From: Chlamydomonas sphaeroides
Taxonomy: Eukaryota > Chlorophyta > Chlorophyceae > Chlamydomonadales > Chlamydomonadaceae
NCBI GenBank assembly: GCA_001662425.1
Contig: BDDC01000535.1
Location: forward strand, 1-53,101
Reading direction: 5' to 3'
DNA length: 53,101 nt
Shown: piece after piece, positions 22,400 to 34,400 of the stretch
How positions within the stretch are numbered: the stretch's first letter is position 1
How the letters are laid out: every line of letters starts with the position of its first letter
Notes under the pieces: generated by a model
Databases searched by the model: none
What the model was told of the DNA's origin: nothing
Seen by the model: only the letters and a program-made list of their open reading frames with translations
Program-made: the position numbers and the translations under genes

Positions 22400-25300
22400 A
22401 TGCTCCGCGGACCCGGGCCAGCGATGGGCCCCCCTATGGCTCACGGCGGACCCATGTTTCCTCCTCACGGCGGGCCGCCTCCTCATCCGCCCATGATGGG
22501 TGGAGGAGACACAGAGTTGTTGAGCGACGTGCTCAAGGTGAGCGCTTCCAACCAGCGCGACGGTGGTGCCAGCGTTCTTAGTATAGGTTTCTACAGCTTT
22601 TGCGACTGGATTGCACGAGCATAGCTGCGCACATGGATTGCATAGGCGGCACAGCGACCATCGGACACCTGTCTGTGGCCTTGATAATTACCGTGCCTGG
22701 CTTCGATCTGTGCCATAAGACAAGTTCCGGCATGCGAGCATACGCTGTAGCGACGCTGTGCCGGGGGCTGCCGGTCTATTCGATTCCGACGAAACGCTGT
22801 CGCGGCGGCCGCTTCCGCTGTGCGCACGCGGATGCGTTCAAGTGATCACGCAATGCCTGCTCCAGAGGTCGGGAGGGTTCCCCTAGACGGCAACGAGCCA
22901 ACCGTAGTGCGGCGACCATGGCTGGCGGTCTGCCGCGAGCCGTTATGGGGTGCCCCTGGGTGCCGTGCGCGGAGCGAGAAATTTCACAGACGTTGCCACC
23001 CCAGCGGACCGTGCGGCTTGTTCGTGGGACGTAACGCGACGTATTGGGTCCGTTTCTGTACTACGCGACATGTCCGAGTCACCGCACGGACACGCCGCTC
23101 CCAGCCGTGCTTGCCTAGCCAACCGACGTCGGTCCAGGACACCCTGCCACCTAAGAAAAGCACGTGACCAAAATGCCCGCCACACGCTCCTCTCCCTGCA
23201 GGTCCAGAACAAGATTTTTTACCTGGGTGAGTGTGCACCGCACCATACACACCCGCAACGTGTCCACCGCATCTCGGTGTAGCGTGGCATTCTACACGCG
23301 TCAGCATGAAATTGGCTACGGTACGACAGTACGGTTCTGTGGCCCCTCACTTCCCGGGCGCCGTGGCGGCGCGCGCAGCCTGCCAGCTGGCGGCAATCTA
23401 GGCGAACGCGTTGGCCATTGTGCAGGCTCCGCATCAACAGGTGTCCTGCCTGCATCCCTGCCCAGACCTGAAGGAGAACGGGCGCGGCAAGTACATCAAG
23501 ATTGCCGAAAAGGGTGAGCAGCAGGGCCCTGCGTGGAGCCCTGCTAACGCGCACCGCTCAGCAAGCCTAAGCAACCATCCCCAGCGTAACTCCCCTCGCA
23601 GCGGCAGCCATGTAGTTCACTGCTGTACTTGGAGCGTCGCGCTCGTAGGGCAGCTCTCGTACGGCAGCGTAACCGTCCGCCTCCCCGCCCTTCCCGTCCA
23701 GGCAAATACCGGCCCAAGAGCAGCGTGGTGGTTCCGCTGTCGGGCCTGCACAGTTTCATCCAGCTGTTTGATTTTTACATCAACACGGACGCGTGAGTGG
23801 GCCCCACAACGGCAGCACGCGGCAGGGGCAGGGGTCGGGCGACTGCCCCTAAACGCAGCTGTGCATCGAGTCATTGCTCGCTGGCGTTTGGCTGGCTGAC
23901 CTGCAGACCCTGGCTGTTGGTTTCGTGAAGCTGCCGCACCCCTGGCAAGGCCTTCGGTGGCGCGTCGGTTTCGGTCCCGCCGCCGAATGGCCCGCATGCG
24001 CTGTCGTGTCCTCCTGCCAGGCCGGGGCCGCAGTCGCGGGACGTGGTCGTCGAGTCCAAGGTCTTCAACTTCAGCTGCGGCGAGAACGACCGCGGCCGCT
24101 ACCTGCGCATCTTCGAGAGCGGCGGCGGCTACCCCGCGGGTGCGCTGCGGGGGCACATTTACACGGCGGCCTGCTCCGATACTTGCATGCGCACACCCGT
24201 GTTGCTGGTGCTGATACATCAACACACGCGCCTGCACGTGCGCACGTGTGTGATGCGACTCTGGGCAGTGATACAGCGGTGCACGCTGCTTCGCGGCCCA
24301 CTTTGCCCTTCCCTGGCGGCGCAGGCCCTGGCGGCGCAAGCTTCGCGAGCCGGCCACAACCCAACCAACTGCTGCGACCCCTGCTGCCTGCCTGCCCTGC
24401 CTGCCTCAGGCGGCTCGAGCCTTATGGTGCCGGCGGGCTGGGCCAACGCCAACATCCGCGCCTTCCGCGAGAGCTTCGAGAAGATTGCCAATTGGCTCAA
24501 CCAAACGGGGATGCCGGTGAGCGGGTGGCAGGCGCGAAGCGACGCATGCGCCGATCCTGGCCGTGCCACTGGGCGCTGGCGCTGTCCCCAGGCTAGGGTG
24601 GTGGGATGGGCAAGCGCCATGCAGCGGGAACCTTGTCGCATGCAGCACATCTGTGGGGTCCCCGGTATACCTCGACCTCTTGCCTGCCTCACTGCGTGCG
24701 CTGCAGCCGATGGAGATGTCGAGCGGCCTCGCGCTCAGCTCCAAGCCCGACTCGGTGACGCTGGACGTCAGCAAGGAGGGCGGCCCCGTGCTGAGTGTGG
24801 GCTCAAAGCACTTTTTCTTTGACGCGCGCATGAACGACCGCGGCCGCTACCTCAAGATCAAGGAGGTGCGTGCAGCAGTGCCGCGCGACCACGCAGCGAC
24901 TGTGTGGGGGGGAGCCAAAGCGACGGCAAGCAGCCGCGTGCAAGGGCGACTGCAGCAGCAGCACCGGCTCCCGCCGCTACGGCGCCAGCGCGTGGGAGCT
25001 CCTTGCTGCTTGATGTCAGAAAGCTTCAGTGAAGCCCCTTGCTCGGGCAGCCCCCGTGCCGGTTGCATGCCGCCCTGTCCGGCCATTATGCTAGCGCTCC
25101 GCCCAGCCTAGCGCCCCGGCCCCTCCGGCCCTGCAGCTGCGCCCGTCCTGCTGCCCACTGCGCCCAGCCCCCTGCCCTGCCCGACGCGCACGCTCCGCCC
25201 CGCCCGCGGCCGTACGCGAGGACGCTGATCCTGGCAGCTCGTGCTCGCGCGTCTGCGCCCGGCCACCATGCGCAGGTCAGCGGCAACATGAAGACGCTGC

Positions 25301-25404
25301 TGGTGGTGCCGGCCCACGCGGTTGCCAAGTTCCAGGAGGCCATTCAGCTGGCCATGATGGCTGCGCCACGGCCCGACGACGGCACCGCGGTGCCGCAGGC
25401 CTGA
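22400..25404 (+). CDS. PURA: PUR-alpha-like single-stranded nucleic-acid-binding protein
   Basis: Eight exons: 22400-22537, 23202-23226, 23466-23513, 23702-23792, 24021-24139, 24410-24516, 24707-24865, 25276-25404. They give 816 nt and 271 aa with consistent phases. The N-terminus is a Pro/Gly/Met-rich tail of about 36 residues, followed by three PUR repeats. Each repeat has the signature F-(Y/F)-(L/F)-D...N-x-R-G-(K/R)-Y-(I/L)-(K/R)-I: IFYLDLKENGRGKYIKI, VFNFSCGENDRGRYLRI and HFFFDARMNDRGRYLKI. Each ends in a helix such as GLHSFIQLFDFYI. PUR proteins bind purine-rich ssDNA/RNA in promoters, replication origins and mRNPs; repeats I and II pair and III dimerises (family knowledge). Exon 2 is only 25 nt. 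An upstream in-frame ORF exists, but the ATG at 22400 is the first plausible start. Confidence 0.93.
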
Positions 25405-26754
25405 AGCAGCACCAGGGACTGACCCGCGGGTGGGCCGGTGGCAGTGTGTGGTCACACAACACACACTGCTCATGCTCGCAGCGACGGGCGGCCGTGACGC
25501 CGCCGTCGGCTGCCCAAAGGAGGGAGCATACGCCACGATGGATGGATGGGTTCGGTTGCAAGCATCTAAGCACGCTGCGTGGTCGCTACCGTGACACATT
25601 GCATTCGGTACTAGGTGGGTTTGCACTGGCACGCCGTCGGCGTGCTGGGGGCCGCGCCCCTCGCCCTGCTGCAGCTAGAAGCTCCGGCGAGCGCGGCCGC
25701 GTCTCTGTGAGCGAGCGAGTGGCGATGGCGGCTTGCGGACTGCAACTCTTTTGACTTGCGGGCTGCGGGCTTTACGCATTCTCGCTCGTCGGCAGCGACC
25801 GCCGGCGCAAATGCGACGCGCCGATTGCGGTGTGATGGTGCATCGGGGGTCTGTCTCTGCTGTCTGCTGTCTGTCCTGGACAACACGAAGTGATCTCGAA
25901 AGTGGTCGATCTGAGGGACGTACTTGTTATGGCCGGGTCGACGACCGCGCGCGCCTCTCCCGGGCATGTGGGTCGGGGATAGCCTAGTGGGCGGTGGGCA
26001 TAAATACCTGCCCGGTAGCTCTGGTGCGGCGCGGAGCGACTCTTGCTGCGTAATGTTCAAGAAGTGAGATGCGCCGCTTATCTACAAGTCCAATAAATGC
26101 CGCCCGCCCCGGCGCCGGGCCGCCTGCTCGGCAGGGCGCATGCGCCCTACTGCAGGTAGACGTGGCTGGTGGCTCATATGGGTGCTATGGCCGTGTGTTT
26201 CTGAGCGCTGTGCAACTGTAGATTTCTAAGCAGGCCGGCGTGCGCGTGTGCTGTGTGGTCTGTGTGTGCGAAGGCCCGACACGGCCCCGCGGTCCGTCGA
26301 TTGCGTGGGCGAGTGTGGGCCGGAGACGTAGTTGCGCGTAGGCGACTTTCCGAATCGGGAGGCCGCAAGACTAGGGCAAGCAGTCCCTGCCTGCGGGGCT
26401 GCAGACACACCGGGGGAGCTCCTGGCGATACGAGAGCCAGGCGTGTGTGCATTGTGACGGGCCGGATGGCTCTGATGCCGCAAATTGAGTCTCGCTCGCA
26501 AGGAACTGCGGTCCGGTGGTGTTGTGTGGCGCTGTGTTCGTTGTGCCTGGGCTGTGGCTGGCTCCCCGCCGGTGGGGGCGCCGGACGAAGGAGCAGCCCG
26601 GGGGCGCCGTATTTTGTGTTGTGCGTTTTGCGGAGCAGGTGCGTTATCAGGGGCAGGACGGCGTGTGTGTCTGCAATGTGCACGCCGCCGGGCCACCCGG
26701 TGCCGTACTATTGCCCATGTCCGTACACGTACGGACTCCCCGCCCGTGCGTCTG

Positions 26755-26759
26755 TGTAA
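26755..26759 (+). terminator. TGTAA polyadenylation signal (PUR-alpha-like gene)
   Basis: First TGTAA downstream of the PUR-alpha-like stop codon on the + strand. Confidence 0.4.
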
Positions 26760-27101
26760 GTTGCGCTAGCGGTGCCCCTGGCCCATTGCCTTGCTGCTTC
26801 CACCACCCGCCACCATGCGTGTGCCGTCCATGGAAGCCATGCAGCCGGGGGCAGCTAGGCCGTGGACTCGCGCCAGCACAGGAGGCCCCTCCTGCGCCTC
26901 ACCGCTCTCCGGGACTCTGTCGGGTGGTCGGCAGCATGCAGGGCTATGGCGGCACCTGCAACGGCCTGCATGTGCACAGCCGCTACCACAGCCGCCGCCG
27001 CTGCGGCGCGCCGTGCGCGTGCGTCACATCGCTACTTCTGGGGCCATGGCAGTGCTACAAGCAGCATGGCTCCTCACGGCCCACGGCGCGACACGCCGCC
27101 T

Positions 27102-27106
27102 TTACA
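27102..27106 (-). terminator. TGTAA polyadenylation signal (HIBCH)
   Basis: TTACA on the + strand; first TGTAA downstream of the HIBCH stop codon. Confidence 0.5.
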
Positions 27107-27573
27107 GCTTGTGTTCAAGAAACCGAGCCCTCGCGTGCGCAAGGAGTCTTGGGGTTGCGACACACACAGGCCATGCGGTGGGAGGCCCTGCTGCCGCTCG
27201 CCAACCGCCACCACAGCGCTAGCGCGGTGGTGGCAAGCGCTCACACAGCGCTTCCCTGCGAGCCCCGGTGCCCCGGCGCCCACGCCTGCAACCTGCTTCT
27301 TGCGCAGCGCGGCCCCTCTCGCTCCCCAGTCCCCACCCAACCTGGGCAGCAACCACACCCCGGCATGTAGAACCCACGCCCCAAGCAGCCCCGCTCCTGC
27401 CTGTATGACCAAGGCCCAGCCCCAGAGCCACACCAACACCCGCCACAAACACACACACGTCCCTGACTTTCTGAACGCACGCCCTGGCATGCCCATTCCC
27501 ACCCGCGCCCCGCGCGCCAACGCATCACACTACCAACCCTCCTCCCTCCGACCCTCCTCCGTCCCCCGCCGCC

Positions 27574-30500
27574 TCACATCCTGCTGGTCGGCGGTGACCC
27601 GAACAGCGGCGCCTCCCCAGGCAGCGGCTCCAGCAGCGCCGCCACCGCCTGCGGCGGCACCTGCTCTACGCTGCCGTACCTCCAGGCTGGCCTGCGTTGG
27701 TGGTATTGGGGCCAGTCCGCTACGGTGGGGCCCTGCCGGCCAGGCGTGGCACCGCTGCACCGCCAGTCGCAAACAAGACCCGCAGCTGCGTATGGACACG
27801 CTCAGTGCCATGAGTGCCAGCCCCCAGGCTACCAGCTGCGGGCCGGGCTCTGCGGGTGACACGCCTCGCACCACCCCTGCAACACGCCCCCTCTCGCAAT
27901 CCTACGTGCGTGCCACCCCCAAACCCAAGCGCACGTGGACAGTAGCTAGCCCCAGAGCGCCCGAGCCCCCTTGACACCGCCCGGCCCCACACCTGTTGTC
28001 CTTGTCAATGAGCAGCGCGCGCACGCCCTCGATGAAGTCTCCCTGGCCGTGCACGCAGCGCGCCGCCGGGTGGAACTCCATCTCCAGGCAGGCCCGCAGC
28101 GACATGTGGCCCCGGGCGCTGCGGGCCAGCAGCTCCCACGTCAGCGCCATGGACAGCGGCGAGGCGCTGGTGAGTGGCGGCGCGTGTGGGGAGAAGAGGG
28201 CGATGGCAGGGGAGGGAGGGAGGGAGCGCACGAGTCGGCAGGCAGTGCAGGAGGGCGGGGGTTGACAGGACGAGAGTGGGCAGGAGGGCGGGGGGTGACA
28301 GGACGAGAGTGGGCAGGAGGGCGGGGGGTGACAGGACGAGAGTGGGCAGGAGGGCCGGTTGGCGCGGCCGATGGCTTGGGGCACGGGGCATGGGCCGGTG
28401 CCGCTTCCCCAGCAGCCGGGGACACGGCAGCCTCGACGCCCCGGGCAGGCCCGGCCAGCAGTGCGGCCCGCTGCCCCCTGGGCCGCATCCCTGGGCGCCC
28501 AGAATCCTGGCCCGCAGCGCGCAGCAGCCCACCGCTCCCTGCCAAACCCCGGCACGCAACACCCCTACTGTTGCCCGGCGGCCCCCGCTGCACCCCATGC
28601 CCCGCCAACCCCCTGCCGCAGTGCAGCGCACCGCTGCATCGCCGCCAGCGTGGCGCGCAGGAACGCCGCGCGCTCGTCGGCCCGCCCCGCCGCCTCGTCC
28701 GCCGCCACGGCCGCCGCCAGCGAGGCCATCACCTCGGCCACGCTGCCGCCGCCAAAGTGCACATTGATCAGCGGCAACTTCCACTCCAGCAGCGCGCTGA
28801 GCTGCGGCGCACCCCCAGATCCAGATCCAGATCCAGATCCAGATCCAGATCCAGGTGCGGCCTCCAGCGAGCGCAGCAGGGCGTCAACCTGGCTGGGGTC
28901 GGCGGCGCGGTGCCCCAGCCCCAGCAGCCCCGCCTCCAGCTCGGGCAGGCGGGCGCTAGGCACCAGGTGCGTGGCCAGGCCGGCGTCCTTGACCTCGGCG
29001 CCTGGAGGTGGCGGGTGGGGTCAGGCGGGGGGGCGGGGCAGCTGGGTTCGTGTCAGCATGTTTCGGACCCAGATGGGTGGCCAGGCCCGCGTCCTAGTCC
29101 TCGGCGCCTGGAGGGGGCACGTGTCAGGTTGTGCTCGGCGGGGCGGCGGGGTGGCTGCGTCGGTGCGCGCGAATGGCAGCTGGCCGCTCTCATGGGCCCC
29201 GGCGCTGCCCCCCACCCCTTCCCCTGGGGCAGAGCGGCACCGGTACGGGCAGCACCCCCGTTTCCCGCTAGCTGCACTCAGGCGCCTGCTCGGCCGCGCT
29301 CGCAGCAGCCCCCCTGCCTCGCTCCTTGCCTGCCCCCCCTCGCCCATGAGCAGCTCCCACCTGTGAGCCGCTCCCCCGTGAGACCCAGGTATCGGCCCAG
29401 GCGGCCCGGCAGGTGGGACAGGAAAAAGGAGCCGCCGATGTCGGGGAAGAGGCCAATGCCCACCTCGGGCATCGCCAACACCGTCCTGGGGGAGCGCAGG
29501 GAGAGAGGGTGGGCGTGTGCCGAGGGAGTGACAAAATGGTTTGCACAGTCCGAAGGGGCACGCACCGTCGCTGGGGGCAGCGGGGACGGGCGGGCGGAGT
29601 GGGTTGGTGCCGTGTTTGGGGGCGGCTCTGTCTAATGCGGCTGTGGTTAGGCCAGCGGTGGCGGGTGCAGCCGCAGCAGCTGGGCGGGGCCGCCGGTTGG
29701 TGCACGGAGGGCTGCGGGCGGGAGCTGGCTGCAGAGGGAGCCGAGGGAGGCGCACCTCTCGGTGGCCACCCGGAAGCTGCCGTGCACAGACACGCCCACG
29801 CCGCCGCCCATGACGATGCCGTCCAGCACGGCAATGTACGGCACCGGCAGCTGCGCGATGGCGAGGTTGTTGACGTACTCGGACCTGCGCGGCGGTGCGG
29901 CGGTTGCACGGTTGGGCCCTTTGCGTAACGCGGTGGGTAGGGCTGCTCACCCTTACGCGAATGGGTCCCCAATCCTTCCCCATGGGCTCCCAACGCAATG
30001 CCGTGTGCGGCACGGCGCCGCCCACAGCGACACCAGTGTGCGACGCCAGTGGGCAGCCGCGGCGCCACACCTGAAGAAAGCCACGCCGCTGGCCGGGTCT
30101 GGCGAGCCCGCCCTGGCCTTGATGACCAGCTCCTTGACGTCGCCGCCCGCGCAGAAAGCCTGCGGGCAAGTCCAGTCCAAGGGTGCGGCCGGGGCCCTAA
30201 GGCTGCCTAAGTACGGGCGTGGCGCATGGCTTACGTCGACAGCGGCGGCCAGCTGAAGTCAGCTACCAGCTAGACAGCAGGCCGTGCCACGGCCCTGCGG
30301 AGCTTCGGGGCGCCGCTGCCCTGCCAGCAGGCAGGGAGGCAGCCAAGCGGCGCGAGCCCGGCGGCGCCGGCGCCGGCGCCGCCGGCCAAGGCCCGGCACA
30401 GGTGCCCAGGGGCCGCCGCGCCGCACCTTGCCGCCGGCTCCGCGTATGAGCACGGCCGCAACGGGCGAGCCGCGCTGCGGCTGGCCTGTGATGTCCGCGT

Positions 30501-31187
30501 TCAGTGCCAGCAGTCTTTGCACCTGGTGGGGCCGGGGGGGGGCGCCCCAGCAAGTGGCGCACGACGAGGCGCGTGAGCGAGTGGACATGGGCCGCCAGCC
30601 GGGCACCCGGGATGTGGTGGGCTAGCTAGCGGGGTCCTGGGGCTGTGCGGCTGCCCGAGTCCCGCCCTGCCAAGTGGGCTTGCGTGGGGCGCCGAGTTGG
30701 GCTGGGAGGCTGCTTGGGGGCTGCCGCCCCTGCCCCTGCTGGGGGGCTGACGCCACCATGACTGCCGCCGCCGCGGCCGCACCATGCCATGGCTGAGCGA
30801 GTTGAGCGCCCGAGGCCTGCGAGGGGCGGGAGCGGGGCTAAGGGCTCGCTGTGGAGCGGGGCTAGGCGCAGCGCAAGCGTCCACAGGGGAGTTCTGCCGG
30901 CGTGGCTGCCGCCCGAACCAAGGGCACAGGGCCCCGCCCGTGGGCGTGGAGGACCGCGGCGCGCTGTGGGGCGCTCCGGCCGGCCCACTCCGTCCCCCTG
31001 GCGCCAGCCGCTGCGCCCACCTGTTGAGAGTGACGCAGGCCAGAGCGCCTTTGAGCTCCACTAGGACCTGCAGGGGGTGGGGTGGGGTGCCCGCGGGGGC
31101 CGTTGGTGACGAGGACGCAGGGGCAGGGACGGACCGGCGTGTACCGCCTGGCCCCACCTCGGGCTCCGGCGCCTGCCCCGTCGCCAT
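27574..31187 (-). CDS. HIBCH: 3-hydroxyisobutyryl-CoA hydrolase (crotonase superfamily), SRM terminus
   Basis: Minus-strand exons: 31187-31158, 31067-31021, 30816-30783, 30522-30427, 30159-30071, 29884-29756, 29485-29361, 29001-28632, 28166-27993, 27691-27574. They total 1212 nt (403 aa), all in phase; animal and plant homologues have about 380-390 aa. Landmarks are VTLNRPRALNSLSHGM, the oxyanion loop GAGGKAFCAGGDVKEL, DGIVMGGGVGVS, the catalytic Glu in AMPEVGIGLFPDIGG, and IDKDNRPAWRYGS near the end. The enzyme hydrolyses 3-hydroxyisobutyryl-CoA in valine breakdown. The last three residues, SRM, form a plant-type peroxisomal PTS1, fitting the peroxisomal plant homologue CHY1. The 28632-29001 exon carries a Gly-Ser repeat insertion. 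An in-frame upstream ATG at 31313 would add 42 residues resembling a mitochondrial presequence. Divergently paired with the SMYD gene. Confidence 0.94.
28264..28355. repeat. 33-bp minisatellite, about 2.8 copies, in a HIBCH intron
   Basis: A unit beginning GACAGGACGAGAGTGGGCAG is repeated nearly perfectly at a 33-bp spacing inside the intron 28167-28631. Because 33 is a multiple of three, the minus-strand shadow ORF shows an 11-residue repeat. Confidence 0.8.
28815..28854. repeat. (CCAGAT)n hexanucleotide repeat within a HIBCH exon
   Basis: Six to seven tandem CCAGAT units. On the coding (minus) strand they read GGATCT and encode alternating Gly-Ser, a flexible linker inserted before the LSALLEWKLP helix. 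Confidence 0.85.
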
Positions 31188-31490
31188 GCCGCCCGTGTGA
31201 CGCCGCTCCTGGTGCAGCTGCTGGGGGTGCTTGCTGGGGCTAGCAGCGGCAGCCGCGCTGCGCAGACTCCGTGCGCGTGAGCAGAATTGCGCAGCTAGGG
31301 CTCTCGCGCGCATACAAAAGCTGTTGCAACGCTGCGCTGTGAAACAACGCGAGAGATTTGGGTAACGCGCACAATCAATGGAGGTTCACGTCGCGTAAAA
31401 GCGTAATCGCTGCATGCGGCCGTGTGCTTCGTGCAAGCCTCACACGACTGCAAAACACGTTGTACGCAAACCTGCTCTCATGATAGCACG
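31188..31490. promoter_or_regulatory. Short bidirectional promoter between HIBCH and the SMYD-like gene
   Basis: Only about 303 bp separate the two opposed start codons (177 bp if HIBCH starts at 31313). It must carry both promoters and 5' UTRs. Composition turns markedly AT-richer at about 31300-31500 than the flanking coding DNA. No definite TATA box is assigned. Confidence 0.5.
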
Positions 31491-31494
31491 ATGA
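31480..31494 (+). promoter_or_regulatory. Mini-uORF overlapping the SMYD-like start (ATGA)
   Basis: An ATG at 31480 reads M-I-A-R and then TGA at 31492-31494; this stop overlaps the main ATG (31491) as ATGA. If it lies in the transcript, this would favour termination-reinitiation. Confidence 0.35.
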
Positions 31495-34400
31495 AGCCTA
31501 AAAAAGAGGTGACGCTCACCGGCGTCAAGCTCAGGTGCGCCGCTGAGCACTCGCGATGGCGCGAACCAGCGCCGCAGCCCTTCCCTGGCTTCCCCTCAGC
31601 GCCTCCCGCCCCATGCAGTCAACATGATGATGATCGCGGCATCGGAATCATCGCGACGAGCCCGCTGCCCATCGGGACCGTCGCCGTGCAGGTACCGCTT
31701 GCGCCGCCTGGGTGCCGCCCGCCCTCGCGAACCCCACCCTCAGAGCTCATTCGTCGCATTTGATTTGGAACACCCCAAAGGCAAGCTGCTGCCTAACATG
31801 GGCCCCGTAATTTCCCCTCCAGGAGCGGCCCCACGCCACCGCGCTGCTGCCCACGGCGGGCCCCGAGGTGTGCCGCGCCTGCCTGGGGCCCGTGACCGCC
31901 ACCACCAAGGGCCGACAGGCGTGTTCCAGGTACAACAGCGACCCCGTACCCCAACATCAAACGTCTGTGAGCACGTCACAGCAGCCGATGGGCCCTGCCT
32001 GCGCTGCGAGCCGCACGCTTGCGACAGGCAGCCCCTGCCGCAGCAGCTCCGCCTCTGCTGCATCGTCATCCACTGCCGCTGCGACTGCGCCCCGCCACCG
32101 CCGACCCCGACTGCCGCTGCCGCTCCGCCCAGGTGTCGCGCCTGCCACTACTGCTGCTACAAGTGCTTCTCCGCCGACCGGGCGCCGCACCGCGAGAGCG
32201 GCGAGTGCTGGCTGTACGGCCGCCGCCAGGAGCTGGGGTGGGGCCGCGGCTGGGGAGCGAGTGTAGGGCCGCAGGCGGGGAATGCAGGGTATCGGTAGAG
32301 TGGAGGATGCTACCCAGGCCCTTGCAGGGTTGTGGGAGCGCCCCCCTCCCAGACTCCTCGCCTGCGACCCCTCCGCGTCCCTGCCCTGACCCGCCGCCCC
32401 GCCTCGTCGGCACTCTACAGTCTGGCTGCGCCGCCAGGCCTGCAGCGGGAGGCGGTCCTGGCGCTGCGGCAGCTGCACGCGCAGGCCGCCGCCGAGGCCG
32501 GCCCCGGGCCTGCACCCGCCCCAGCGCCCTCGGACGGAGCGGCGGCAGCCGCACAACAAGCGCCAGCAGCGCCGCCAGCAGGGGGCCATGCGCCAGCACC
32601 GGGCGGCGCCGCCCCGCAGCGGCAGCCCTCGCCTCCGCGGCCCCTGCAGCCGGCCCCTTTGGCCGCATCCCTGGGCCTTGCCTGGCAGCCGTCGCTGCTG
32701 GCCCCGGGGTCGCTGCTGGACTCGGAGCTGGCGGCCTGGCAGGCAGCGGCAGCGGAGTCCGCCGCGGCGGCGGCGGCCGAGGATGGCGCGTCGGCTGAGG
32801 CCCGGGCCACAGCTGCAGCGGCTACGGCTGGCGGAGTGGACAAGTATGAGCTGGGCGTGGTGGCGCAGGCGGCGGGGCTGGGCCCGGGGCTGGCGCGTCT
32901 GGCGCTGCTGCTGGCGAGGGCGGCGCGCGCGGTGAGCCTGGGGCGGCACGCGTCAGTGGGCTGGGCTGGGGGTGCTGACCTGGGCTGGGCGTTGGTGCCA
33001 GAGCTCAGCGCCAGCTGCGCCTGGGAGAGGCTGGCGAAGGCTAGCAAAGGCGCGTGACGCGCGCGCCTCGGTGTGCTTTGTTGTGCGCTGGTCTGCTGCT
33101 TCGGCTGCTCCTACAGGGCAGCGCCGCGCTGCGCGTGCGGATGGCCTGCGACGCGGCCCGGCAGCGCCGCCGTGAGGCGCGGCAGCGGCGCCGCCGCGAG
33201 CGGAAGGAGGCCAAGGAGCAGCGGCGGACGGCGCCGCAGCAGGAGCCGCCTGTAGCCGACGGCGGCGGCGACGGCGACGCTGAGCGCGCGGGGTCGCCTG
33301 CTGCGCCCTCGGCCTCCTCGTCGTCCTCCTCTGGCTCAGACTCCGACGACGACGGCGATGCCACTATCTGGGCCATCCAGCAGGAGGAGGCCGCGGCGGC
33401 GTCGCTGAACCTGTCCGCCGCCGCCGCGGCGTCCGCCGCCGCCACCGCGACCGCCGGCGGCGCAGGCATGCTGGAGATGGCGGCGGCCGCCGCCGCGGCC
33501 GTCGCGTCGGCGGCGGCGGACGCGGCGGGCGAAGTGGCGGCGGCTGCGCGGGCGGTGGCGGCGGCTGTGAGCAACGCGATCGAGGTGGCGCTGCACCCGC
33601 CCTATGCGGCGGGCCTTGTGGCCGCGGGGCGTACGGCGACTTCGGCGGCGGCCAGCCACGCGGGCAGCGCCCTGGCGTTGTACAGGTGGGGCCTGGGCAC
33701 GGAATAGGGCCGCGGCACCCGCTCAACACCCCGGAGCAGCGCTTCGTCCTCTAACCGCTGGCCCACCATCACCCCTTTTGGCCCTGAGGCTTCGCGCCGC
33801 AGGCGCGGCTGCCGCCAGGCGACTCCGCTGCCGCGCCGCGTTGCCCCTTCCCCTGCCTCTGATACTGTCGGCGCCACCGGCGCCTTCACGTTGGCCTGAC
33901 CCTCTGGGCCCCGCCCTCCTTGCCGCTGCCAGAGCTCCTAGCTCGGGGCATGCTGGGCGGCCCTATTCCGTTGCTCGTCACCCCCAGCCCTCATCTCCAG
34001 TGTCGCTGCGGCTTGCGGGTTTGGGCCAGAGCGCTCACTCTCCACACATTCACATCTCTGCACCCTCTGCACCCGTTCCCCCTCTGCACCCTCTCTACTC
34101 ACATCTCTGCACCCTCTCCCCCCCCCCCCCCNNNNNNNNNNNNNNNNNNNNNNNNNNNNNNNNNNNNNNNNNNNNNNNNNNNNNNNNNNNNNNNNNNNNN
34201 NNNNNNNNNNNNNNNNNNNNNNNNNNNNNNNNNNNNNNNNNNNNNNNNNNNNNNNNNNNNNNNNNNNNNNNNNNNNNNNNNNNNNNNNNNNNNNNNNNNN
34301 NNNNNNNNNNNNNNNNNNNNNNNNNNNNNNNNNNNNNNNNNNNNNNNNNNNNNNNNNNNNNNNNNNNNNNNNNNNNNNNNNNNNNNNNNNNNNNNNNNNN

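Larger units (their letters stand above)
25405..27573. other. Convergent 3' UTRs of the PUR-alpha-like and HIBCH genes
   Basis: No exon is recognisable. TGTAA on the + strand at 26755-26759 would end the PUR transcript after about 1.35 kb of 3' UTR. An AATAAA at 26092-26097 is an alternative but is not the usual signal in this lineage. On the minus strand TGTAA lies at 27106-27102, about 470 nt after the HIBCH stop. The ORFs spanning this stretch on both strands are unsupported. Confidence 0.5.

Noticed and set aside
26092..26097. AATAAA as the main PUR-alpha-like polyadenylation signal
   Set aside because: This lineage mainly uses TGTAA; kept only as an alternative within the 3' UTR.
27971..29635. 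554-aa + strand ORF
   Set aside because: Antisense shadow of HIBCH exons; its SR/RS-like runs come from the (CCAGAT)n and GC-rich codons read in the wrong strand.
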